Source of the DNA: Maribacter sp.
GTDB lineage: Bacteria; Bacteroidota; Bacteroidia; Flavobacteriales; Flavobacteriaceae
DNA length: 6,897 nt
Reading direction: 5' to 3'
Assembly: GCA_018679695.1 (NCBI GenBank)
Contig: JAHHKH010000058.1
Location: 1-6,897 of the forward strand
Each line of letters begins with the position of its first letter. Positions within the stretch are counted from its first letter, which is position 1. Both the position numbers and the translations under genes were made by a program. Positions 1 to 5,729 of this stretch are shown here, in pieces. The notes below the pieces were generated by a model that had not been told where the DNA came from, made no database searches, and worked only from the letters and a program-made list of their open reading frames with translations.

Positions 1-28
1 GGGTTAGGGATAGGGGGGCAGTAGTCAT
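1..28 (-). CDS. Start of a further gene, cut off by the window edge
   Basis: An ATG on the minus strand (26-28) lies 3 bases after the TAA of the preceding small membrane protein gene. It opens a frame of nine codons, MTTAPLSLT, that runs off the window. The tight spacing suggests translational coupling and membership of the same operon. A start of this form followed by 'LSL' resembles small alpha/beta hydrolases (carboxylesterase/phospholipase family) that I recall near this locus in flavobacteria. Nine residues cannot establish that, so the function is left open. Confidence 0.45.
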
Positions 29-31
29 AAT

Positions 32-355
32 TTATGAAATAAATGTAAACCATTTTTGAAAATACGGACCAATGGCAGGGACCAATTGTTTTTTCTCGCT
101 TAGCGCCCCTAAAAATCCATATATCCAAAGAATAAAATAGCAAAGGTAAAGACCATAAAGTGCATATTCATTAAACCATACACTTGAAAACAGGGCAAAA
201 CCATGAAACATTAAATGCAGGCCAAAGGCCTGTCTTGTATGAAAACGGGCAAACCCATTCTTGGGTTCCATATTCATGGTAATCGCAATAAAGGCACCTA
301 CAATGGTAAGATAAGCTACTATAGCAGTTGTTTTTCCGTCTTTTGCTGTATCCAT
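32..355 (-). CDS. Small Tic20/DUF4870-like integral membrane protein
   Basis: A 107-residue protein that is mostly hydrophobic. Three probable membrane segments are visible at about residues 12-29, 43-60 and 65-86, with a short charged C-terminus. Between the first two segments is FARFHTRQAFGLHL, which matches the 'FHxRQAxGL' signature of small DUF4870/Tic20-like membrane proteins, often labelled 'import component protein' in Bacteroidota. The molecular role of these bacterial proteins is not established, and the plastid-import label should not be taken as function. The start is the ATG at 353-355, which leaves 37 bases after the dihydroorotase-like gene. There is no clear Shine-Dalgarno sequence, which is usual in this phylum. 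It is probably co-transcribed with the genes on either side. Confidence 0.75.
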   Translation of the reverse strand: MDTAKDGKTTAIVAYLTIVGAFIAITMNMEPKNGFARFHTRQAFGLHLMFHGFALFSSVWFNEYALYGLYLCYFILWIYGFLGALSEKKQLVPAIGPYFQKWFTFIS

Positions 356-392
356 TTATAAGGTATGATCTATTTAATTGATGTATTTAGGG

Positions 393-1649
393 TTATGCTA
401 AAATTAGTTGATCGTTATTCACTGTTCCGTATACTTTTCCTTTTACAGTTTCACCCAGGACCATGCTATTTTTTGATGTCGATAGAATATGCTTCTTTTC
501 AAAGCTGTACTCGAAATCAGGATTAAATAGCGTCAAACATGCCTTATTCCCCGTCGCAAGGTCGACAGATTCAAGATTATAACGTTCTCTCCCTTTTGTT
601 AACAATGAAATTGTCTGCTGTAAATCGAAAATCTGATGAAGCAAACCGAATGCGCTTTCCAACCCTATTGAACCATACGCTGCATTGTCAAATTCTACCC
701 GTTTTAATTCTACATTCAATGGTATATGGTCTGTAGTGACAAAATCGATTGTACCATCATTCAATCCTTTTATAAGCGATTTAGCATCCTCTTTGGTTCG
801 CAAAGGGGGCATCACCTTATAACGGGTATCGAACTCCTTCAGGACTTCATCGGTAAAGTATAGATTGTGCAGTGCAACACTGCAGCTAACATCCAACCCC
901 TTTTTTTTGGCATCAGCGATAAGCTTTACTGAATTCGATGTGGATATCGTAGGGATATGTAATTTCCCCCCTGTATACTCTAAAATAAAAAGGTCGCGAA
1001 CAATTTGCAACTCTTCTGCCAAAGCGGGAATTCCCTTTAATCCTAATTGGGTTGAAACTGTTCCTTCGTTTACAATCCCTTTACCTGCGATATTGGTGTC
1101 CAATGGTTGGGAATAAACAAGTCCGTTGAAGTTTTGTACATATTGCAAGGCAATTTTTAAGAGATTCGAGTTTTCTATTGGGGATTTGAAATCATAAAAT
1201 CCAATTGCTCCGGCATTTCCCATATCGTATAATTCCGCAAGGTCTATTCCTTCGGAATTCCTGGTCAAAGTACCTAGTGGATTAAGATTCGTAGCATGAC
1301 CTTTTGCTGCATTCTTTAGAAAAACGATATCTGAACTACTATCTGCTAGGGGGTAGGTATTCGGGTTTAATATCAAATCGGTAAAACCACTCTTGGCGGC
1401 GGTCGTTAGTCCGTTTAAAATGGTTTCCCGCTCCTCATAACCAGGCTCTCCAAAACTTACACTGCTATCGAACCACCCAAGCGAAACATGCAAATTTTTT
1501 AATTCAACAAGTTTAGTGTTCCTAGGTAAATCTATCTTAACTGCAATTTTCCCAATGTTTCCATTTTTGATGAGAATGTCCCTTTTCTTTAAGTGTAGGC
1601 CTTTGTTTTGGGCATGTATGATTTTTGCAGATTTAATGAGTATGTTCAT
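393..1649 (-). CDS. Dihydroorotase homologue, probably catalytically inactive (PyrC-like)
   Basis: A 418-residue amidohydrolase-fold protein of the class I dihydroorotase family (COG0044), the usual length for the family. The scaffold is clear: EPGYEERET (68-76), NPNTYPLAD (95-103), GLKGIPALAEE (203-213), GGKLHIPTIST (227-237), PPLRTKEDAK (281-290), TTDHIP (305-310) and GSIGLES (326-332). True enzymes use D-x-H-x-H-x-R-E-P-G to bind zinc and substrate. Here the motif reads DSSVSFGEPG (61-70), so both histidines are serine (63, 65) and the arginine is glycine (67). The other ligand histidines are also replaced, by Ser180 and Thr234. The Asn before PPLR is Met280, and DHAPH has become DHIPL. 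Asp153 and Asp307 remain. The frame is intact, so this is a maintained pseudoenzyme rather than a decayed gene. Non-catalytic PyrC' proteins that scaffold aspartate transcarbamoylase are known in Pseudomonas; a similar role here is inference only. It lies 25 bases after the BatA-like gene. Confidence 0.88.
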   Translation of the reverse strand: MNILIKSAKIIHAQNKGLHLKKRDILIKNGNIGKIAVKIDLPRNTKLVELKNLHVSLGWFDSSVSFGEPGYEERETILNGLTTAAKSGFTDLILNPNTYPLADSSSDIVFLKNAAKGHATNLNPLGTLTRNSEGIDLAELYDMGNAGAIGFYDFKSPIENSNLLKIALQYVQNFNGLVYSQPLDTNIAGKGIVNEGTVSTQLGLKGIPALAEELQIVRDLFILEYTGGKLHIPTISTSNSVKLIADAKKKGLDVSCSVALHNLYFTDEVLKEFDTRYKVMPPLRTKEDAKSLIKGLNDGTIDFVTTDHIPLNVELKRVEFDNAAYGSIGLESAFGLLHQIFDLQQTISLLTKGRERYNLESVDLATGNKACLTLFNPDFEYSFEKKHILSTSKNSMVLGETVKGKVYGTVNNDQLILA

Positions 1650-1674
1650 GTACGCTTGGTTTATCTGTTTTGGA

Positions 1675-3594
1675 TCATTTCAAGTATTTAATGATGAGTA
1701 CTTCAATCAAAATAAACAGCAATGCTAAAATAACAAACCATTTCCAAAGCTCGCTTATACTATCTTCCTTTTGTAATTCTTGAAATAAGGCCGTAATTGA
1801 ATTTTGTTTACTGGTAGCCATCAAATTACCCAGGTCCAGGAATTTCATTTCGCTTTCATCCCTTGGATAATTAAAGCTTAAGTTTCTTAATATGTTGCCA
1901 TTTTCCACAATTGAATAAATTCCGTCCTCGAAGGGATTTTCATTGAAAGTGAGGGAAACCTTGTTCGCAAAGGCCTGCTGTTGTGGTATAAACTCAAGAC
2001 CATCCTTGGATACTTTCAAAATATTGTCCTTAGCGATCTTTTGGGCCACATCTATGCGTATTTGCCCACCCATGGTATGATAAAGCTCAGCTCGTTTTAA
2101 ACTATTCACGCCCATTTTGTAAAAAGTGGGTACAATAAGCGGTGATTGTTTAAAGTTCGAATTTTGGTCAGCAATAGATGCCGTGAATAAATAGACCCCG
2201 TTCTTGCCCAAACGAAATGGTTCGCCGTTCTGATATTGAAGGATAGCTGAAGAATTGGAATTTGTATTAAAGAACTCCGAGACTTTTGGGTATTGAAAAT
2301 TAACTATGGTTTTTTCAAAAACATTTTCGTAGAGTGGATGCGCGAATGAGATTCGGGTAATTATGTTTTCAGCAATTACTTTATCAAGTAGAGAACCCAA
2401 TGATAATCTTGAAAGTAACTGATTATAGTTGTTTATAACTGATTTGGTGGATGGAATTACCACTAAATTCCCACCATTGGAAACGAAGGAAGAAATGCTC
2501 CCAATTAATGAAGTTGGAAGCTTCTCCAGTTCATTCAAAAGAATTAAATTTTGATCATCCAAATCCCTGTAATTAAGATTTTTCAACGTAAATGAAGAGA
2601 ACACAAACTCGTTATCGGTATAAATCCGTTTTAAATAATCTGTTGAAATATCACTGATTGCCAATACTTTTGGCCTTTCTTTTTCATTGATATTAAAATA
2701 TAGATGATTATCAAAAGTGATTCCTGCATCTGAGATTTGAAGTTTACCATTTATGACTTCATTTGAGGAAAGGGTAAAACTTACTTCACCCTTCGAATTT
2801 TCGAAAACTGCCGAGGTTTTTGCAATTAATTTGTCATTATTGAATAATGAGACTGGGATACTTTGTATCTCATTTGGTCCTCGTAGTAAGGCCGTAATTT
2901 CAATATTTTCAGTTCCGTATTTGCCGATATAAATGCTGTCTAATGAAACGTTGCCTGTTGATGGGGATGATAACTTAATAAGATGCCTTTTTACTGAATT
3001 CGTTGTGTCGGCAGTTGAACTGGACATACGTTGTTGAAAATCGGAAATCAGTATCAGATTTTTTATGGAATTTACCCGCTTTGAGAAAAAGGTGTTTGCC
3101 TTTAACTGTATTTCATCAAAATTTAATTGATCAGGTGTTCCTCTTATCGTCAAAAGATCATTTTTAATATCCTCTATTTGAACATTCCAATATTCAGACG
3201 TATTTGTGAAAAGATTGAAGGTTTTGTCTTCCGGGATTTCCCTAATCAATTCCTGAATCGCATTTTCCAATAAGGTGCCCTGATCTGATTTCGCCTGCAT
3301 ACTAAACGAATTATCAAGATATATAACGGTTTCCTTCTCTTGCAATGCCGTTTTGTTGGCCAGGAAAGGCTGCGTAAAGGCGATTATTATTGAAGTATAG
3401 ATGGCCAGGCGTGTGAATAATAACAGCCATTTCTTAAGCGTATTGCTCTTACGTGATTCTGCAACTACCTTTTGTAGCAGCTTAACGTTGGTGAACGGCG
3501 TTTTTTTAAATCTTCGAAGTTGAAAAAGATGAATGAAAATAGGAATGAGTAGTAGCAATAAGGCCCAAAGAAGTTCTGGATATTTAAACTGCAT
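1675..3594 (-). CDS. BatA-type membrane protein with VWA-like domain
   Basis: A 639-residue inner-membrane protein. Residues 1-80 form the BatA/aerotolerance-regulator N-terminal domain: MQFKYPELLWA, a membrane helix at about 7-23, the basic LRRFKKTPFTNVKLLQKV segment, and a second helix at about 55-77 ending FTQPFLANK. A von Willebrand A-like region follows, with the metal-site motif DNSFS (94-98) and a later ISDFQ (183-187). Residues 308-385 (KVLAISD to GGNLVVIPS) resemble the glutamine amidotransferase-like fold found in long BatA relatives. The remainder is probably periplasmic beta-rich sequence, closed by a C-terminal helix at about 618-637. This architecture differs from short BatA/BatB proteins of classical bat operons, and no other bat gene or MoxR ATPase is nearby. 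The exact function is unknown; membrane-anchored metal-dependent protein binding in envelope homeostasis is an inference. The ATG at 3592-3594 gives the canonical family N-terminus. Confidence 0.88.
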   Translation of the reverse strand: MQFKYPELLWALLLLLIPIFIHLFQLRRFKKTPFTNVKLLQKVVAESRKSNTLKKWLLLFTRLAIYTSIIIAFTQPFLANKTALQEKETVIYLDNSFSMQAKSDQGTLLENAIQELIREIPEDKTFNLFTNTSEYWNVQIEDIKNDLLTIRGTPDQLNFDEIQLKANTFFSKRVNSIKNLILISDFQQRMSSSTADTTNSVKRHLIKLSSPSTGNVSLDSIYIGKYGTENIEITALLRGPNEIQSIPVSLFNNDKLIAKTSAVFENSKGEVSFTLSSNEVINGKLQISDAGITFDNHLYFNINEKERPKVLAISDISTDYLKRIYTDNEFVFSSFTLKNLNYRDLDDQNLILLNELEKLPTSLIGSISSFVSNGGNLVVIPSTKSVINNYNQLLSRLSLGSLLDKVIAENIITRISFAHPLYENVFEKTIVNFQYPKVSEFFNTNSNSSAILQYQNGEPFRLGKNGVYLFTASIADQNSNFKQSPLIVPTFYKMGVNSLKRAELYHTMGGQIRIDVAQKIAKDNILKVSKDGLEFIPQQQAFANKVSLTFNENPFEDGIYSIVENGNILRNLSFNYPRDESEMKFLDLGNLMATSKQNSITALFQELQKEDSISELWKWFVILALLFILIEVLIIKYLK

Positions 3595-3611
3595 TCCTGA
3601 ATTTGATTAGA

Positions 3612-3619
3612 CAAATATA
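3612..3619 (-). promoter_or_regulatory. Candidate -7 promoter element of the BatA-led operon
   Basis: Read on the minus strand this is TATATTTG, an exact match to the Bacteroidota -7 consensus TAnnTTTG. It sits in the 66-base gap upstream of the BatA-like gene, 17 bases before its ATG. No convincing TTG/TTTG -33 partner is visible about 17-23 bases upstream, so the site rests on the -7 match and its position. Confidence 0.4.
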
Positions 3620-3660
3620 TGAAGTATTCAGATTTTTGCTGCTATTATTAATGTTTATAT

Positions 3661-4668
3661 TCAACAAAAGAAAAAATAATCCTTCATAGGCTGCTTATTT
3701 ATTGTAGTAAAGTAGCTTCGAATAGAGTTCTGTTCTTCTTCATTGGCGACTGTAATAATATTCTGTGGATTTTTCATATCATTTAAAACTCGAAAATGAA
3801 ATAGTCTTTTTCCATAAATGTTCTTGCCAATTTTATTGGGATTATCACAAATCCAATTAAAATCCAACTTTCTTTCTATCAGGCTCTTGGCTATGGTTTT
3901 TCCTTTGGTTCCTGCACCCCAAATCACAAGTGGCCTACCAGGATCATATTCGAGTTTTAAAAAGTAATGCAACTTAATGTCCAAAAAATAATTAGCCGCA
4001 TAATGTTCACTGGTCCTTGAAGTTCGCGAATCATAGTCCCTCCAGTGGTGCAGTACCTTATTACAAGGAATACATTTCAATCGGTTTTCATAAAAACGAA
4101 ACGTTAGGTCATAATCTTCAGGATAACGGTCAGGCTCAAAGGCTCCACATTTTTTAAGGTCTTCCTTAAAAACCATCCAACAAGGAGAGGGGATAGCACA
4201 TTCTTTATATATTTCAGCATAGTTCGTTCCTCTGGCCGTGATCTTATTTAACCAGGCTTCATATCGCGCATAACCGTTACTGATTCCCTGATCTGAGAAG
4301 TACCTTACTTGACCAATTGCCACATGACCTTGCCCCTTTTTGATTAACAAATTGACCATTGTCCCAATTTTATCCATAGGCATGATATCGTCGGAGTCCA
4401 TTCTTGTAATTAACTCGCCATTACAACGATGATAGGCAGTACGCAATGCTTCAATAATACCCTTCCCAGAGTTCTTGATTAGCTTAAACCGTGGATCGGT
4501 TTTAGCGTATTTAGCAACGATTTCCCAACTGTTATCCGTGGATGAATCGTCAACAGCAAGGACTTCCCAATTCTTGTATTCCTGTGCCTGGATAGAATCA
4601 AGGCATTCCACCAAATACGGCGCGGTATTTTTAAACGGAATAAGTATACTAACCAGGGGCACTTCCAT
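3661..4668 (-). CDS. Family 2 glycosyltransferase with C-terminal nucleotide-binding-like domain
   Basis: A 335-residue protein. Residues 5-210 are a GT-A fold glycosyltransferase of family GT2: VSILIPFKN (6-14), the nucleotide-sugar site VDDSSTDNS (39-47), the metal-binding DSDD (91-94), and YPEDYDLTFR (182-191), where ED supplies the expected catalytic base. HHWRDYDSRTSR (207-218) follows the catalytic core, as in related sugar transferases. Residues 245-335 form a separate region opening PLVIWGAGTKGKTIA (246-260), with CDNPNKIG (274-281) later. This looks like a Rossmann-type GxGxxGK nucleotide-binding unit similar to the end domains of some sugar-modifying enzymes. There is no signal peptide or membrane segment, so it is probably cytoplasmic, adding a sugar to a glycan precursor; the substrate cannot be read. 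It is not embedded in a polysaccharide cluster. The next gene starts 66 bases downstream, behind its own likely promoter. The start ATG (4666-4668) lies immediately before the first beta strand. Confidence 0.85.
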   Translation of the reverse strand: MEVPLVSILIPFKNTAPYLVECLDSIQAQEYKNWEVLAVDDSSTDNSWEIVAKYAKTDPRFKLIKNSGKGIIEALRTAYHRCNGELITRMDSDDIMPMDKIGTMVNLLIKKGQGHVAIGQVRYFSDQGISNGYARYEAWLNKITARGTNYAEIYKECAIPSPCWMVFKEDLKKCGAFEPDRYPEDYDLTFRFYENRLKCIPCNKVLHHWRDYDSRTSRTSEHYAANYFLDIKLHYFLKLEYDPGRPLVIWGAGTKGKTIAKSLIERKLDFNWICDNPNKIGKNIYGKRLFHFRVLNDMKNPQNIITVANEEEQNSIRSYFTTINKQPMKDYFFFC

Positions 4669-4831
4669 CGGAGTAATTTACGGATATTTATAAAAAGTTA
4701 TACGAGGATTATTATTACCCTAAATGTACAAAGGAATTAAACGCTTAGGTATTACCATGTTTTATTGAATACCGTTTATTCTGGCTTAATATGCGAAAAC
4801 CCTACATTTACATTGGTGGATAACACAGCAT

Positions 4832-4860
4832 GGGAATTATGTGCTCTTCTGCGTATTCCC
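4832..4860. repeat. Inverted repeat, 6-base arms
   Basis: GGGAAT at 4832-4837 and ATTCCC at 4855-4860 are perfect inverted copies separated by 17 bases. They could pair as an RNA stem or form an operator-like dyad. The arms are short enough to arise by chance. Confidence 0.35.
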
Positions 4861-4892
4861 GGTTCTATTCCATTAAGGAGTGATCACACAAT

Positions 4893-4910
4893 GCTTGAGC
4901 TTTTTCAAGC
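4893..4910. repeat. Short hairpin GCTTGA-N6-TCAAGC
   Basis: A perfect 6-base inverted repeat around the loop GCTTTT, inside the gene-free interval. No T-run follows, so it is not a typical terminator for either neighbour, and it lies far from both coding ends. It may be part of a folded transcript or simply chance. Confidence 0.4.
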
Positions 4911-5066
4911 CTAGTGCAAAGCTGCAAAGTTCTGGCGTAGGCAATAAATACCTATACAAGAGAGTCTTGGCTTTAGTATTCCGGTGACCTTCTTTTGTAT
5001 GTATTAAACTGATGTTACCATAAATACAATCAATGTTGTTGCTTTATTATTTTTAAGTTTATAAGA

Positions 5067-5074
5067 TATCTTTA
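5067..5074 (+). promoter_or_regulatory. Candidate -7 element for the small-protein/DUF2237 pair
   Basis: TATCTTTA matches the Bacteroidota -7 consensus TAnnTTTG at all but the last base. It lies 25 bases before the ATG at 5100, in a strongly A+T-rich segment followed by an A-run. A TTG occurs at 5039-5041, but the 25-base spacing is longer than usual, so the assignment is tentative. Confidence 0.3.
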
Positions 5075-5099
5075 GGTAATAAAAAAAAGAAAATTGTAT

Positions 5100-5327
5100 A
5101 TGGACATTTTACACCAAGCGGCGGCATTCGAAAACAAGAAACTAAGTCATATGTCTACAAGTGATAGGGTAGTAGCCTCAAGAGAGGCTAAGCGACTTGT
5201 TCTAGGAATCAATGAAATTTATAAAAAGACTAAAGATGCCGAATTAATGGAAATCATGAAGCGATTAACCGTTAAAAAGAAAAGGATTGAAGTTAGATTG
5301 AAAGGCAGGCCAGACTCCGGAATTTAA
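5100..5327 (+). CDS. Small basic protein of unknown function
   Basis: A 75-residue protein that I do not recognise. The N-terminus is MDILHQAAAFENKKLSHMS. From about residue 21 it is rich in lysine and arginine with helix-like periodicity (SDRVVASREAKRLVLGINEIYKK and on through MKRLTVKKKRIEVRLKGRP), ending in a short PDSGI tail. There is no membrane segment, signal peptide or cysteine. The charge and probable two-helix form would suit binding to nucleic acid or to a protein partner, but that is inference. I chose the ATG at 5100 over the in-frame TTG at 5094, which would add only two residues and is a weaker start. Eight bases separate its stop from the DUF2237 gene, so the two are probably one transcript. 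Confidence 0.7.
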   Translation: MDILHQAAAFENKKLSHMSTSDRVVASREAKRLVLGINEIYKKTKDAELMEIMKRLTVKKKRIEVRLKGRPDSGI

Positions 5328-5331
5328 AGGA
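5326..5331 (+). promoter_or_regulatory. Ribosome binding site of the DUF2237 gene
   Basis: AAAGGA sits 4 bases before the ATG at 5336 and overlaps the end of the upstream stop codon. It is one of the few purine-rich, Shine-Dalgarno-like sites in the window, and it supports both this start and coupled translation with the upstream small gene. Confidence 0.45.
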
Positions 5332-5335
5332 TTGA

Positions 5336-5704
5336 ATGGCAACAGAATTAAATGTTCTAGGAACCCCATTGCATCCGTGCTGCGTGAATCCTGCCACTGG
5401 CTATTTCAGGGATGGATTCTGCCGCACTATTCGTGAAGATTACGGCACTCATGTGGTATGTGCTATTGTGACGGAAGAATTTTTGGATTACACAAAGGCT
5501 CGTGGTAATGATCTTTCAACCCCCATACCCCATTGGAAATTTCCCGGTCTTGTTCCTGGCTCAAAATGGTGTTTGTGTATTTCAAGATGGTTGGAAGCCG
5601 AACATGCAGGTGTAGCTCCGTTGATCATACTGGAGGCAACACATGCAAGTGCATTGCAGCATGCTTCATTAGCACTATTGAAGAAATATGAATTCCCCAT
5701 CTAG
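5336..5704 (+). CDS. DUF2237 family protein
   Basis: A 122-residue protein covering the whole length of the DUF2237 family. Signature blocks are NVLGTPLHPCC (6-16), TGYFRDGFCRT (21-31), EDYGTHVVCAIVTEEFL (34-50), GNDLSTPIP (57-65), FPGLVPGSKWCLCISRW (69-85) and LEATHASAL (99-107). Six cysteines (15, 16, 29, 42, 79, 81) lie in these blocks, suggesting a metal site or redox pair, although the biochemical function of the family is unknown to me. It has no signal peptide or membrane helix, so it is probably cytoplasmic. The start is supported by an AAAGGA 4 bases upstream. It follows the 75-residue gene by 8 bases and converges on the FAD oxidoreductase gene, with 25 bases between their stops. 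Confidence 0.9.
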   Translation: MATELNVLGTPLHPCCVNPATGYFRDGFCRTIREDYGTHVVCAIVTEEFLDYTKARGNDLSTPIPHWKFPGLVPGSKWCLCISRWLEAEHAGVAPLIILEATHASALQHASLALLKKYEFPI

Positions 5705-5708
5705 TGGG

Positions 5709-5722
5709 AGGATCGCAATCCT
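5709..5722 (+). terminator. Weak hairpin between convergent genes
   Basis: AGGAT-CGCA-ATCCT is a perfect 5-base stem with a 4-base loop, 4 bases after the DUF2237 stop and 7 bases from the stop of the opposing gene. It is well placed to end transcription of the plus-strand pair, but only a broken T-rich stretch follows (TAATTACTTTA) and the stem is short. Confidence 0.3.
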
Positions 5723-5729
5723 AATTACT

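Larger units (their letters stand above)
4669..5099. other. Gene-free interval between divergent genes
   Basis: About 430 bases separate the minus-strand glycosyltransferase from the plus-strand small-protein gene. I find no open frame with family resemblance on either strand; translations carry frequent stops. Visible structure is limited to GGGAAT/ATTCCC arms, a GCTTGA/TCAAGC hairpin, and a tandem 8-mer TGCAAAGC-TGCAAAGT (4915-4930). There is also an imperfect repeated string, GTATTCCCGGT (4853-4863) and GTATTCCGGT (4976-4985). The two ends must carry the divergent promoters. Towards the glycosyltransferase the best -7-like string is TACATTTA (4721-4728, minus strand), which is weak. An unannotated small RNA or an eroded mobile remnant is possible but not shown. 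Confidence 0.6.

Noticed and set aside
539..1116. Open frames on the plus strand (539-736 and 865-1116)
   Set aside because: Both lie opposite the well-supported dihydroorotase-like gene, have no family resemblance or ribosome site, and look like antisense shadows.
1516..1728. 70-codon plus-strand frame across the gap between the BatA-like and dihydroorotase-like genes
   Set aside because: It overlaps both real genes in antisense. Its hydrophobic composition follows from the opposite-strand codons, and there is no promoter or ribosome site.
4475..4693. 72-codon plus-strand frame over the glycosyltransferase N-terminus
   Set aside because: It is antisense to the catalytic DDSSTDNS region and has no recognisable motif.
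4741..4990. Possible decayed transposase or integrase in the gene-free interval
   Set aside because: Translation of the minus strand gives only fragments broken by several stops, with no recognisable transposase motif. No terminal inverted repeats or target-site duplication could be found by eye.
5094..5099. TTG at 5094 as the start of the small basic protein
   Set aside because: It would add only two residues ahead of an ATG in the same frame. ATG is the more likely start and no ribosome site favours TTG.
5488..5700. 70-codon minus-strand frame inside the DUF2237 gene
   Set aside because: It is antisense to conserved family motifs. Its cysteines and histidines are by-products of the real coding strand.
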